A stretch of 64,000 nt of DNA from Strigamia acuminata (taxonomy: Eukaryota > Arthropoda > Chilopoda > Geophilomorpha > Linotaeniidae): the NCBI GenBank assembly GCA_949358305.1, contig OX442316.1, positions 5,084,001 through 5,148,000 of the forward strand, written 5' to 3'. The notes under the pieces are model-generated. The model had not been told where the DNA came from, searched no databases, and saw only the letters and a program-made list of their open reading frames with translations. Numbering within the stretch: position 1 is the first letter of the stretch; every line of letters begins with the position of its first letter. A program made the position numbers and the translations under genes. Of this stretch, positions 1-12,893 are shown piece by piece.

Positions 1-2107
1 TCTATAAATTCGGCTACACGAGGTAAACCTGATCCACGCTGTCGCAGATCCAAACACCCGGATGGATAATTTTTTTTGTCGCCATCTATCGGCATTAACT
101 GAAAGTTTCATATTATTATACAGACTCTTCCTTCGTCAATCTTGTTTTTGATTAAACTTTTTTTGTGCAATAGTTACAATAAAAATGTGCATTCGAATTT
201 TTTATGTTGAAATGTTGAGTTATTTAATTTTTTTTTTTATGTTTGAAATAAAAATTTTCACAATTTTTTCCAAAAAAATTACCAAAAACACCTGAGAATT
301 AAATGGAATTATTTTGACTTTTAAATACATAATTACATAATTAAATAATTACTTAAATTAAGTACCGGTATTTCTATTTTAAAAAAAAAGATAAGATTAT
401 GTGATTATATTATATGTAAGCTGTAATGTAATCATGCAAACGCTTGTCACAACATAAAATTAACACATTTTGCTGTTAAATTTTGACATTTTGAAAAATT
501 TATGTTGTGATTACTTATAAATGTTTAGTCTTCTTTTTTTATATAAATATAAAAAAATATAGTTGTTTTCTTTTTCATTTTTCTGAAGCAGGTTTAATCT
601 TTTTTTATTTTTTATTTCTTAATGGAGTTTTTCCCCTCATTTTTGGTTTTATCGCTTTCCAAAAAAGTCTGACTTTATCGACTGAAATTGCTCTTTGCTT
701 GCCGAAAACTCACCAAAACACATTAAATCCATTAAACCACTTTTTCGGTCAACTCAAGAAACTAATTAAAAGTATTTTAAGGAAATGCTTTCCTCAATCT
801 GGTTTTTCCACCAAGAATTTTTTTTTCCTTATAAAACATGGTCACATTTTTAATACAGTCGCATTTTTCTTGAATTCCAAATTATCCTCCTGGTCAAAGT
901 CTAACCCGAGCTAATTATCACCTTAATATATACATAACGGAAATAGTTTAGCAAAAATATAGCCGCGACTCATATTATAAACGAGCATGACCAAAATCAT
1001 CTACTATAAATGTCATTTACACATTCAAATCCCTTTCTAATCACTTCCTGTTACGTGTTGATGACGCGTTACAAATGGGATTACCATTACCGCTGCTCCA
1101 CTGGCTCTGCAGCCTGCAAAATGCGCAAACATGATGTGTGGGTGGGTGATGGGTCACCAAGGACGCTTCAATACATTTTTTTTTAATTTGCGGGTCACTG
1201 CTACCAATTTAGGGCTGCACACACACAGGCTAAAAGTTCATGAGCCCCTTATACAACATCTTTACTCACCCACACCTTCGAAAAAGCATTTGAAAACGCA
1301 AATAAAACAAAAAAACACAAAAAAATTTTAAGTCACACAAAGTGAAATACATTTGTTTTGTATACATATGAAATTTAAATTCGTATCACGATCCTCGGGT
1401 GTATAATCACTTGATTAACGTTGGTATTCTAACTTTACGATGTTGTTCAGTTCGTAAAGTGGTATATTTACAGTCCTTCATGGTTCGTCGTTAGGTCGCA
1501 ACATTTCTCGACATCTGTAGGCCCATGGATCCCAAATTTCACCAAAAGGGCACACCGACGGCGGGTACGAATCCACCACGAAAACAAACAGAACGAGCAT
1601 CATCAGCACGACGCAAAACGAGAAAATATTTGGACAAACAGTGGCCATTTAACAGGCAGTTGTGTAGAGACTGAAAGTAACCGGATTACTCGGAGGCAAA
1701 CGTCCGTGGAAATGACTGTTCAAGTTGCAACACGCTTTTTATAAGAGGAAAACGTTTTTTTGACCTTGAGAGGCTTTTTCCTTTTGACGCAACGAAATAT
1801 AAATAAGTAGGAATGTTTTTTTTAATTTTATTTTAGTTACCGTAAATTTAAAAAAAAAAAAAATACATCTGAAAATTTGCACTTTTTTCCTTCTCTCGTT
1901 TCATTTGATTTTATTTTTTCCTCCTCATTTCTTTCTTCATTAAAATCTAAAATTGTATATTTTTAAATTCGATCTAAAAGCGATTGCCAAAAAAAGCGCG
2001 ATCCCCAAAATAGGAGTTTCAAAACGCAATGCCCGTATGTTGGCAGGTCACGCCCTGATTTAAAAGGCCAGAGGATAAAGCAAGCGGTGAACACTCCAAC
2101 TGATGGG
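1..2107. other. Intergenic region, left edge
   Basis: AT-rich DNA with long T and A runs and no ORF with convincing codon use or splice structure. A TATA-like string lies near 1737 on the plus strand, upstream of the gene at 2108, and could belong to its promoter. Nothing else is supported here. Confidence 0.5.
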
Positions 2108-3598
2108 ATGGTTCGTGGAGCATATCTCTTGCTCTTAGTCGCGTGCATCAATTCAAAACTCACGAGCCAAGTGCCAATTTTACAGGAAGATGTGTGGAAC
2201 CTCAACTGGCCGTTCGATCTAGAAGTGGACGACGACGACGAAGCACGAAGCGTCAAAACGACTCGACCACTCTTCATAGTTTGCAAAGACAACGACGAAT
2301 TTCACAAACGACGAACACCCGACAATTTCATCATAGTCAAACCAGGTACGACGCTTAATGCCACCGACCCGTGTTTCGTGACGCGCCACCCGCCGACTCT
2401 CCGTCCATCCACACCGCGCTCGAATAGCAATGTCGCCAAATGGCCCTCGATCGTCATCGGGACCCCAAAAGCCACAACAACAACAACATCGACAGAAGAC
2501 GTCAATGAAAATGTCATCAACGATATTGCTAATCAATTGATAAGTAAAAACCCGTGGGATAATACTGATAATGACGAAACACAACTGACAACTCCTGTCG
2601 AGGTGGGTGTAATCATTCATTCCATGTTGATTTATTCCACTCCTCCTCCACAAGACGTGGAAGTCGACTGTGCTTGTGACGCGGAGTTTCCAGTGCACAC
2701 GCACGTGTATTTGCCGTCGGATCATGACGGACCGACGACGAGTCCTCCAAAACCAGTCACTTCAAACAGTGTGGTAATTCCGGTCACAGACCCATCGACA
2801 GCTTCGGTTCCGATCATCTTCAAACACGAAACAACAAAACCGACAACTGAAAACACCATTTTCACACGACAACCCGAAGTGCCGGCGTTGGGGCCGAAAG
2901 GAACGACAGAACCGACGATCGTGGATAAAATTTTCACCAGAAAACCCGAATTTCCGTCGTTAGGGACAAAAGATTTCACGACTCCAAGCACTAAAATTGT
3001 GACCCATGTTGTTACATCCACTTCGAATACTGAGAGACCTTTGCGCGTCAGTAAACCGAGTGTGACAACATCTATGAAACCTATTTATCAACCCATTACA
3101 CAGGATGATGATCCGCCATCTTTGCCAGTTGCTTCGACTACGGGCAATATGTCATCGTGGGGAAACGGCCGGCTGATGTGGTGGTTACATTTTATGTCCA
3201 AACACGCTTTGCTTATATTATTGGGTTTGGTGTTCTTTGGTATTGCAGGGAAGTTCAACGACCATTCCACTACTCAGACGGTACCGGATTATACGCATTT
3301 CTTGCCTAATAAACCGTATTCGGACTATGAAAATCTTGTTCGCATTTACGGCGACGCCATTTCTTCGGTAAAAAATAATTATAATATAAAATATAATTAC
3401 AATGATGAACCGCAAAATTATTACCACTTATTATTGCCGACAAATTACGCGCAAAGTCAGAACAGTGATGTGTATGATGTTGGGAGTAAAGAGCAGCAAT
3501 TTCAATTAGATTACGTGATGAATGTGTTGAATAACTTTAAGGGATTTCAAAGTAGCGAGATGAATCACAACTCGGTTGGTGGTGGTGGTTATGGTTGA
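2108..3598 (+). CDS. Thr-rich secreted/type I membrane protein, intronless, unknown function
   Basis: A single open exon. The frame is open from 2087, but the second ATG at 2108 puts a hydrophobic leader (MVRGAYLLLLVAC) at the N-terminus, so it is chosen as start (496 aa). The middle is a long Thr/Pro/Ser-rich, mucin-like ectodomain, probably O-glycosylated (inference). It contains an imperfect internal repeat built on IFTRxPExPxLG, encoded near 2861 and again 69 bp later near 2930. A strongly hydrophobic segment (HALLILLGLVFFGIAG, encoded about 3206-3253) looks like a single TM helix. The roughly 120-residue tail is Asn/Tyr-rich and ends in a short Gly run before TAT-GGT-TGA. An AATAAA signal follows near 3860. 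No family is recognised. Confidence 0.7.
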   Translation: MVRGAYLLLLVACINSKLTSQVPILQEDVWNLNWPFDLEVDDDDEARSVKTTRPLFIVCKDNDEFHKRRTPDNFIIVKPGTTLNATDPCFVTRHPPTLRPSTPRSNSNVAKWPSIVIGTPKATTTTTSTEDVNENVINDIANQLISKNPWDNTDNDETQLTTPVEVGVIIHSMLIYSTPPPQDVEVDCACDAEFPVHTHVYLPSDHDGPTTSPPKPVTSNSVVIPVTDPSTASVPIIFKHETTKPTTENTIFTRQPEVPALGPKGTTEPTIVDKIFTRKPEFPSLGTKDFTTPSTKIVTHVVTSTSNTERPLRVSKPSVTTSMKPIYQPITQDDDPPSLPVASTTGNMSSWGNGRLMWWLHFMSKHALLILLGLVFFGIAGKFNDHSTTQTVPDYTHFLPNKPYSDYENLVRIYGDAISSVKNNYNIKYNYNDEPQNYYHLLLPTNYAQSQNSDVYDVGSKEQQFQLDYVMNVLNNFKGFQSSEMNHNSVGGGGYG

Positions 3599-4460
3599 AT
3601 TGGGTCTTTAGAAATGTGCTTGGATTATTTATTGTTGTCATTTGAGTCATATGTCATGCTGTATTTATATATTTATATATTTAAACGTTTTTTTTTTAAG
3701 TTATTTTATTTATTGTAATCACAGGTTTTTACTTTTTATCGATCTGTGCTGATAAAACTTTTCCTTCCTTATGGTTTCGTCGAGATTTTTCCTCATAGCG
3801 TTTAAAGAGTAATAACCCTTGTTTGATAAAACCAATTATTTGTGTTTGTAACGATAAGAAATAAAGAAAACGTGGGAAACATCCTGCTCTGTGTGTGTAA
3901 TCGTCAAGTAAGTCTTTGCCACCTCTTCATTCACCTTGACTTTGAGGTTACACCACGCCCAAGTTCAAGACACTTAACTTCAATCATGGCCGACACATGA
4001 ATGGAAATTTCAATGTTTCTGGGGACAAAACCACTTTTTGTTTATTGGGCGCAAACAACGCACGAAATGACATTACTAACATTATTTAAGAAATTTTATT
4101 TCAATATACAAGAACTATATAATTTAAAACAAATATTGTTTATTACTTCTGCTTGTGCATGTTATTATTCACTCAATTATGCTAATTACAAAACTAACTT
4201 CCTTCTTCTCGTTTTCAAGTTCAACTAGATGAATTTTTTGTCGCTCTCTTAATTTGGTCATCTGCTTTCCTCATCAGCCAAAAGCAGGTCATGTTGAGTA
4301 GTTTGACCACTCGAAGCAGCCAGACAATTTTTGTCACGCTACTATAGTTGCGTGACAGTAGACAGAACGAGAATTACAATGTTTAAGTGAAAGTTTTGTG
4401 ACGATGGCAGACTAGCGTTAATCTTCATCAATTATTAGCTAAATCATCACCTATCGTATT
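3599..4460. other. 3' UTR and intergenic DNA
   Basis: Holds the probable polyadenylation signal of the preceding gene near 3860, then AT-rich DNA without a supported gene. The 75-codon frame at 4001-4228 has no gene-like composition. Confidence 0.5.
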
Positions 4461-5237
4461 GTGTCCAATTTACTGTTTAAATTGTGTCCAATTTACTGTT
4501 TAAATTGTGTCCAATTTACTGTTTAAATTGTGTCCAATTTACTGTTTAAATTGTGTCCAATTTACTGTTTAAATTGTGTCCAATTTACTGTTTAAATTGT
4601 GTCCAATTTACTGTTTAAATTGTGTCCAATTTACTGTTTAAATTGTGTCCAATTTACTGTTTAAATTGTGTCCAATTTACTGTTTAAATTGTGTCCAATT
4701 TACTGTTTAAATTGTGTCCAATTTACTGTTTAAATTGTGTCCAATTTACTGTTTAAATTGTGTCCAATTTACTGTTTAAATTGTGTCCAATTTACTGTTT
4801 AAATTGTGTCCAATTTACTGTTTAAATTGTGTCCAATTTACTGTTTAAATTGTGTCCAATTTACTGTTTAAATTGTGTCCAATTTACTGTTTAAATTGTG
4901 TCCAATTTACTGTTTAAATTGTGTCCAATTTACTGTTTAAATTGTGTCCAATTTACTGTTTAAATTGTGTCCAATTTACTGTTTAAATTGTGTCCAATTT
5001 ACTGTTTAAATTGTGTCCAATTTACTGTTTAAATTGTGTCCAATTTACTGTTTAAATTGTGTCCAATTTACTGTTTAAATTGTGTCCAATTTACTGTTTA
5101 AATTGTGTCCAATTTACTGTTTAAATTGTGTCCAATTTACTGTTTAAATTGTGTCCAATTTACTGTTTAAATTGTGTCCAATTTACTGTTTAAATTGTGT
5201 CCAATTTACTGTTTAAATTGTGTCCAATTTACTGTTT
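4461..5237. repeat. 23-bp minisatellite, about 34 near-identical tandem units
   Basis: The unit GTGTCCAATTTACTGTTT followed by AAATT (23 bp) repeats from 4461 to 5237. The first and last GTGTCC are exactly 33 periods (759 bp) apart, and the units look essentially identical. The run begins and ends abruptly in unique AT-rich sequence. Such homogeneity implies recent expansion or ongoing homogenisation; it also makes copy number sensitive to assembly. It has no coding potential in a plausible gene. Confidence 0.95.
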
Positions 5238-6904
5238 TAGTAAATTCAACTTCCAGTTCTGTAAGGTACAAAATATTAGTATGTGGTCAAATCGTGATCC
5301 ATTTTCACTAAGCTTTTCGGCAGATGGAACTTTTCCTGAGTCACCTGACATAATCTCCTCACGACCACAGTTGTCAGCGGACATCCGGACATGGAGGCGT
5401 TATATCACCCATCTCCACGTCAAGTGTACACCGTTGTAGTTTTTCACGGACCCACAGTTAAGGAGTGCAGTAGCATGTTTGTATAAAATATTGTGCAAAC
5501 TGAAGCGAAGAGTATATGGACTCAAGTACAAGTTTCAACAAATATCATGACAAGAGCGAGTTATTTCCTGTTGCAAGAAAATATATACTATAGCATGATC
5601 ACTGTATTAACCACTGCCTCAATAGGGACATTGGTCTTCAGAATCCCTCCAATCCCTCAAAACAGGAACTGGATACACAGGACCTAGCTCTCTTTAAGGA
5701 GAGAACAGGAACTGGATAGCCAAGACACATTAAGTCATTGTCTTAATCTGAACTCTGTGCAGGTGCAAGAGGTGGCTTAATCCCTTGGTCAAGTTGTACT
5801 AAATTCAAAAGAATTTAGTATTTTTGGCCAAGATGTTTTAATATCACATACCGGTATAATATGCATTAAACCCAATATTTCTGCTGATAAAATAACATAA
5901 AACTTTCATTTTATGTATTTAGTCCATTTGTCTAGGGTTTTAGTCAAACAAACCTGGTGGCAAATATTGACATTTATTTCCATATACTAGTACACCGTAA
6001 CCATCATAGGTTTTTGTTCTTTCACTTACGATAAACTCTGAGAAAAATGTACAGGAATGCAAGTAGTTAGCATAATCGGATTAGAATTCTTAGTAATTAA
6101 TTAAGTACTAGAAGTTTTTCTAATGAAATAACAAGTTTTTTTAGTTTAACTTGTTTCTAACCTCAAATGAAATGAAGATGATGGCAAAAGGTCAAAAAGG
6201 GTGACAAAGTTTGTGTCCGATATAAAACCAGAATTATACATTACAACGAGGAGAAACCTCCATCATTGTATTTTTGTACAGACTGGTTTATACTGTAATA
6301 AATATAGTTGTTTTAAGAATTCAATTTGCATCTTCAAATGTAAACTCTTACTGGAGGATGTGGGTATGACGTTTTTTTTAAATAATTGCCTTTAGAAATT
6401 ATGACGTAAAATCGTAAAAACGTCACATCCACCACTGACCAAACACCAGATTGAATGCACTTGTTGTGCACTCAGTTTTTGAGAGTAATACTATACTCTG
6501 TTTCATAAAAGTTGTGACAAACTCCAGCCATTGCATCATAAGACCAACAAATTAACTGATTCCATTCCGATAGATGCGTTATTGTACCAACTAAAAATAC
6601 AATTGCACAGGAAATCCTGAAAAGAACAACATAATAAAAATGTTAGTTTTATTAACGATTACATCATTTAACGATAAACGATACCAAATATTATTTCTAT
6701 TTCCTTATTCATTCCACACTTGGAGTTGGAGGAAGAGAACAGGTCGGGGAACAATTCGTCCTTCATCGAATAAAGTGCCGAACTTAATGTCCTCTATGGA
6801 CAAATTGTGTAATTTAATTTTCGACAATAAAAAAATAAAATTTTTAATGAAAATGATATATACCGGTATATATATAAAGAACAAACACACCTGTTAATCT
6901 TCTA

Positions 6905-6950
6905 ACCGTACATTGTTATTGCTAGTTGCTACCGTACATTGTTATTGCTA
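6905..6950. repeat. 26-bp direct duplication
   Basis: ACCGTACATTGTTATTGCTA occurs at 6905 and again at 6931, a simple tandem duplication with a 26-bp period. Confidence 0.8.
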
Positions 6951-8192
6951 AAACAAAAGAGAGCATATATTAAACCTTTTTTTATGTTTGCGAGCTGACC
7001 ATAACATCTTTACTAGTCATCGTCTATTTTTACAGAAACAATTGGTACAATTAAGAAAGGTTTTTCGGTCATCAAAAGAACAAACACCGTATTGACTTTT
7101 ATGTCCTTGAGAGACATCTTCCGTCACAACAGTGAAGCTTATAAATGCCAAAAAATGCACTTGGTGGCGCCGTAAGTTGAATTATAAACGGTATGATATT
7201 TCTCTCCTGACTATCTTCTCTGAATTGAATATGATTTATTTATTTACTTTTTGATGTAGTTTGATGGGTTGTAAAATTTGCAGAGGAGAGACACAATATC
7301 AGACCACACGGTGTAAAGGTTACTCCGGCGTTACAATGCGCTATTACAAAAGTATCATCATAGAATATCACGTTACAATACTTTTTCAGCTGGTAAATAA
7401 CTTAATATTTATACAAGCAAGAACGACAAAAAGACATAATCTTATTTTATGAACAAGATGACATAAATGTTATGGCAACTTAAGTTTTTATGAAACTTCA
7501 AAAAAATTATATATTACTGATTACTGAAGCAAAGAACTTGTGACTATAAAGTAAAACTTTTAGTCCAAAATGTAGAAAATCCTTAAAAAGGTAATAAAAT
7601 AAATTATCCGCTTGTTTTTTTGGCACAAATGTGATTGGGCCATGGTGTGGTCAAGGGGTTATGGGGTAAAAGATTTTACATTTTTTATGAAGAAAGGTCA
7701 AGGAATCTTCAATTGACCACACAAACATTTACCTAAATCGCCAATTACCAGACTTCTTTTTTCTCCATTAATATTTATTACACGCATATAGTTATTAACT
7801 CACATTTTGAAAATCTGTTGATGGAAATGTATTAGTGATTGCGGTATTAAGTTAGATTGGATATTACTGCCGAGTACATGAGTTGAATTAATGAGACAGA
7901 TGAGTGGCAGCACTTTTCAGTAAATTACTTGTTAGAAAATAATATATATATATTTATAGTAAAAAAAAGAAAGGTTTTTTTGGTTAAATTAATTTTTTCC
8001 TTAAATTATTATCTCTTTTCATTCGAAATTAGGAAACCATGAATTCCATCAACTGTTTTTTTCTGTTTAAATCTATATAATTCGAGTACCTAATAAATTA
8101 GAATTTCAGGAAATTTACTGATATTTCAATTCAATTTATGCTCGAGGAAGTAATAATTTTATGTTTTTTCTATGGATCTTAGAAAATAACTG

Positions 8193-8231
8193 AGAATAAA
8201 ATTTAAGAATAAAATTTAAGAATAAAATGTA
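8193..8231. repeat. 13-bp unit repeated three times
   Basis: GAATAAAATTTAA occurs three times in tandem, the last copy with one substitution. Confidence 0.8.
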
Positions 8232-8854
8232 AGAAACGTGGGAGTGAATTCCTAGAGTTGTTTGTACCAAAGAGGTTTACGTCAAACGTCAAAATTTGCG
8301 GTTAAACAAGTTATGTGTTTCCAAAAAATGCAATAAAGTTTCCATATTCATATTAGGAATTAGCCTATTTTAACAGCTATTTGTTTGTTTCTACCTGAAA
8401 AATGTGTGCAGTCTTTTCTATTACCTAAATGAATGAACAAATGAATGAAACATTAAGCAAACAATATTTGGATTCGCACTTTGATACTCTAATGTACATT
8501 ATTTATTTAAATAAAACCAACCAATATAGACATTGGAAATTAAATAAGAATTTCTTTGATTTGTGCCGCTTTAAATGCACTATCTCAAAAGATATGAACC
8601 AAAACTAATTTAGTTTTACATCATTTAGGTTTTATTTTGTAGGTTAGAAATATATATTGTGCCAAAACAATTTGTTTAAATTACTAAATTCCAAAAATTA
8701 AACCTCATTTCTTATCAGAGAAATGTTAATTTGTATTAGAAATAGACTAATATATGTAAGTTCCAGCCTTTTCTGGCGAACACACATTGCTATTGGTCAT
8801 CTCTGAGAATTTTAGAATCTCCATTCGGCTCCAAAGGGTCAAGCCAAGCCCTAC

Positions 8855-8861
8855 TATATAA
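8855..8861 (+). promoter_or_regulatory. TATA box of the Pro/Arg/Tyr-rich secreted gene
   Basis: TATATAA lies about 80 bp upstream of the ATG at 8936, which leaves room for a start site about 30 bp downstream and a short 5' leader. Position and sequence fit a TATA-driven, tissue-specific structural gene. Confidence 0.55.
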
Positions 8862-8935
8862 CAAGGGAAACAGTTGAAACTGCGTAAAACCAAAAGCCAG
8901 CAAAGCATTTACGAAATTGGAAAATAGCTGTCAAC

Positions 8936-10334
8936 ATGCAGACATTACAACGATTGTTCATGGTGAGTGAGAATTATTCATTCTTCACACAAACAGATTT
9001 AAAACGAGAATTTGAATGAGAGAGGAATATATAAAACAATAGCTTTCATGAGCAATTTCAATTGAGATATCAACATTTTAAGTTTTCTTTTAATCTTGTT
9101 TGTGTTGTTTTGAATGTAAAATTTCAAAATTTCAAGGTAAACAAGAATCATCTTCATTTTCCCCTCTCTTTCCCATTTGAATGAATGCCAAAGGCGGTCA
9201 GTTTCGTGTAAGATTCCATCTATTCTTTCTTTTTTCACCTGGACATCATGTGAATAAAATGAAATTTTTTTCTACAGAAGTATTCATACAGTTCAATGGC
9301 CTCAGATAATAAATCTCGCCACTGATAAAAAAACTAAACACAAAATAAAGTCAACAAACACATTTTGTCTCTTTATTCCATTAATGCAATACAACTGCAT
9401 AAACAGCTTGACCAGAAAGGTCAAAAAGCTGACACTTGTTTATAAATAAATGTGGAATAAATTGCATTAATTTGTTTACACTTCTTAGGTTTTTCTGCTG
9501 ACCAGTTTACTGCTTCCTGAAATTGGCAAAGGTTACCCCTACAAACCACACCACCATTATTCGCCATCTCAATATTCAGAATACTCCAACCATCCATACT
9601 CCCCAAAAGCACCTCCACCACCCAGCCATTCCAGAAGTTATTACCCATCATCCTCTAATTACCACAAATCTCCGCCACCATCTTATGGCGCCAGTGCATA
9701 CAGGAAACCTTACCAATCCTATCCACCGCCAAGTTATCAACCGTCTCCGCCGCCGCCGCTGCCGCCACCACCACCAACTTACTCGAGTCAAAGTTACAGA
9801 TCGAGAGACTACGAAAGATATCCAGTTTCATCGTCGAGAGACCACGAAAGATATCCACCTTCATCTTCCAGAGAACACGAAAGATATCCACCAGTAAGAG
9901 ACCATGATAGATATCCACCGGTGAGAGAACGAGAGAGAGAACGGGAAAGATATCCACATCCACTTCCGAGAGAGCCAGAACCATATCCGGTTCCTTCGAG
10001 AGAGAGATACCCTCAAAGGGAAAGAGATCACGAGTCTTATCCACCACGAGAGAATTATCCAACCCAGAATAGAGATTTGGACTATGATAATCCAAGTTAT
10101 CAATCGTATGCAGCGCCGCCGTCGTATCCACCGAGTTATTATTATCCGCCGCCACCGCCGCCATCTTCGTACGATCCCAATTATTTCTATAAGAAGATGG
10201 GGGAAGCGATGGATGAAGGCAAGGAAGATAGGATGGGTAAAGCTTTGGTTGATGTAAAGGAGAAAACGGTGGGCGAAGTTAAGAAGGAGGAAGGAAAGGT
10301 AGAAGAAGAGAAAATTATATCTGAGAAGCAATGA
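8936..10334 (+). CDS. Secreted Pro/Arg/Tyr-rich protein, two exons
   Basis: Exon 1 (8936-8962) encodes only MQTLQRLFM and ends at GTGAGT. Exon 2 (9489-10334) opens after CTTCTTAG in phase 0. The join creates a typical signal peptide (MQTLQRLFMVFLLTSLLLPE), so the intron sits inside it. Total 290 aa. The mature part starts with Tyr/His/Pro/Ser sequence, then a Pro run, then repeats of the form R-D-x-E-R-Y-P-P, an (RE)n tract around 9924-9950, and a charged Glu/Lys C-terminus. AATAAA occurs at about 10342. It shares its gene plan with the four genes that follow. Composition suggests an extracellular structural protein of cuticle, eggshell or silk; which one cannot be told here. Confidence 0.8.
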
Positions 10335-10790
10335 TGCTCGAAATAAATTATTTGGATTTTAATAATTTCTGTAAGAGTTATATATCGCAGACTGGTTACT
10401 GAATAAATTTCTTTTACACTTTATTGGTTTTATTTTGTGTGTTGGAACAAGGTGTCAGTATAATAATAGTGATTAAAGAGTTTGATGTTAATTATATGTT
10501 TTTGTGGTATATTTATAGTGCGGGATATGTATAATAGCTTGGAGTCAAGTATCAAAAAAAGGTGATAAAATATCTAAATAAACAAAATAAATCAAAAATG
10601 GTTTGGAATTAAATGTATAGAATTATGAGACTGGTTGTTTTTGGAAATAATTTATAGATGTATACGAGTTATTTATTCTTTATTCAATTTATTCTTTTAT
10701 GTAAATGTACGGAAAATAAAATATAAGTAAATACAATACACAAACATTTTATTTCATAATAACAAAAATATAAATAATTCTACAATTAAT
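10335..10790. other. Convergent 3' UTRs
   Basis: About 455 bp between the stop codons of two convergent secreted-protein genes. It holds polyadenylation signals for both (AATAAA near 10342 on plus; TTTATT near 10747, read as AATAAA on minus). Confidence 0.6.
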
Positions 10791-12382
10791 TTACTTCTCA
10801 ACCTCTTCTTTTACCCTCTTTTCTGTCTCTTTGCCCTCAATTTCATTACCATTATTAGCAATATTTTTATCTTTGCGGACATCTTTGTTCACATCCGGTT
10901 CGACATCTCGCGGATACTCAATTGTAGGCGAAGGATCACGAAAATAATGATGAGGCGGATTGTACTGTTCAGGCGACTTAGTGTAATGATCACTTTCATA
11001 AGTAAAACCGTCGTGGTACGGAGGTTGTTTGAAGTTATACTGTGGATTATAATTTGGTGTGGGTGGAGGCGAGATAGGTAAAGCATTAGGACCGAGATAT
11101 GGAGGTATAGCCTGATTATTTTTCATCGATATTGGATTGATATACGAGTTTGGATAAACTGGAAGTTGATTCGACTGATATTGAGGATATTGTTTGGGCG
11201 AATACATGGAATGAGTATCTATTTGCGGATAATCAGCTGGATTATTCTTATATTGAGGTTGGTTATAGCCATACTGAGGGGGATTAAAATGATTGTAGTA
11301 TTGGGATGGATTAGGCTGATTGTAGCCATAATTGGGAGAATTAGGTTGGTTGTAATGCGGAGCTAGTTCATAGTTGGGCATCGGTGGTCGGTATTGGTTC
11401 ATCTGGTATTGCTGGTTGTTGTAGTAGTTCATCCTGTACATGTATGGTGAGTTGTACATTGGTGGTGGGTCGTACGTACGCGGCGAGTTATAAATTGGTG
11501 TTGGGTTGTACATTGGCGGTTGGTTGTAGATTGGCGGTTGGTTGTAGATTGGCGGTGAGTTGTACATTGGCGGCGAGTTGTACGTTCGCGGTGGGTTGTA
11601 CGTTCGCGGCGAGTTGTACGTTGGTGGAAAGTTGTGTGTTGGTGGTAAGTTGTACGACGATGGTAAGTGGTGCATGGGTTGATGCATGTCCGATCGTCTG
11701 GGACGCTCAGATTGCTTTAAAGGTGCTAATAATTTAACTTTTGTTTTTGTAGTTGGTAGTATATCTTTTGTATTTGTCATTCCAATTGCGAGAAATAAAA
11801 AAAGCAGCCACTGCAATGAAAATTCAGAGAAATTAAATATTATTCATGAATAAACTCGTACGGAAATAAAACTGCACAAATAAATATAAAGTAATGAAAT
11901 GAAATTGAAGAAAATGGCAATGGGAGGTTTCGTGGTTTTTTTGTGCTTAAATTACTGGTTTTGCGGTTGTTATGATGATTGATATAAGTTTTAGTACTTT
12001 TCAGATTGTTATGCAGATTGGGTTGCTGTTGAGGTCCTGAACTTAAATGACCTTGACTGGACCTGAGTAAATTTATAATCGTGCCTACACTGCCCTGTTG
12101 TCGTTAGCAAAAAAAAGGCTTATTGTGTTTTCACAAAACGATATATTCAGCTAGAAAATAAAATCTCGTGAATAGAAAAATGCATCAGCCAGAGCTCTTA
12201 TTAATGGTTTTCCTGCTATTATTTAAATAGAGGAATATTTAAAACAGAATAGAGGAATTTCAGTGAATTATAAAGAAAAATATTAATTAATTAATTGATT
12301 AGGTAACTTAGAATTAATATTTGGTTAATATTTAGCTGATTTTTATAGTATAAGCACTTACCAATGAACTGTCTCCCTTCAT
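10791..12382 (-). CDS. Secreted Asn/Pro/Tyr repeat protein, two exons
   Basis: The long frame at 10791-11816 has no internal ATG start: its first codons are a splice acceptor (TTTTCATTGCAG). Exon 2 is therefore 11810-10791. A 21-nt exon 1 (12382-12362) encodes MKGDSSL and ends at GTAAGT, phase 0. The join gives a signal peptide (MKGDSSLWLLFLFLAIGM). Total 346 aa. Residues about 55-120 are tandem variants of YNxPPxYNSP, followed by Gln/Asn/Tyr/Pro-rich sequence and a charged Lys/Glu tail. A TATA-like TATTTAAG is at 12431-12424. Probably an extracellular matrix, cuticle or eggshell protein by composition; no named family is claimed. Confidence 0.8.
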
Positions 12383-12893
12383 GGTGAACCTCTGTATTCG
12401 TATACACTGCGCGCGATGTTACCCTTAAATATTTGTTTAAAATATGTGATTGTGACCTAGGATGCCCTCTTGTTTCATTGGAGCATTTCATGGTCAATTG
12501 GGTTAGGAAGTGAAATAGTGATGAGTCAAGGAATTTCAACATATTTCCTCGGATCTATTATTCATAAATAACAAATCATTTAATTATCAAATGAAACACT
12601 TTGTCTGAATTATTTATCACCTTCAATACAACTACAAAACAAAACAAACAACAAAAAACAAAAAACAAAAGCAGACATTTTTAAATTTAAAAAAAAATAT
12701 GAAAAGTTACTAAAACATCTTTTTTCTTCCTTACCCCTTTTTCTTAGGTGAATCCAAGGTACCCAAGATAGCATTTACGGCATTTTAATTTAAAAAAAAA
12801 ACAATTAAACACATGTTATATTAAATACATTTATTCTTAAATATTATTGTACAAAATGTTTCCATAAATTCAACAAATGTCTGTCCCACAACA
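12383..12893. other. Intergenic DNA between two minus-strand structural genes
   Basis: Contains the presumed promoter of the Asn/Pro/Tyr gene and, near 12829, TTTATT (AATAAA on minus) as polyadenylation signal for the short Gly-rich gene. No further gene is seen. Confidence 0.5.

Larger units (their letters stand above)
5238..8854. other. AT-rich intergenic region
   Basis: About 3.6 kb without a supported gene on either strand. The short frames present (60-85 codons) lack codon bias, splice partners and domains. Only minor direct repeats are seen, listed separately. Confidence 0.5.

Noticed and set aside
507-914. 135-codon ORF near the left edge
   Set aside because: Phe/Leu/Lys-rich from T-rich DNA, no domain or splice context.
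2219-2725. Antisense ORF over the Thr-rich gene
   Set aside because: Antisense of a codon-biased single-exon gene with leader and TM on plus.
4461-5237. CRISPR-like array
   Set aside because: Units are contiguous without unique spacers and the DNA is eukaryotic; it is a simple minisatellite.
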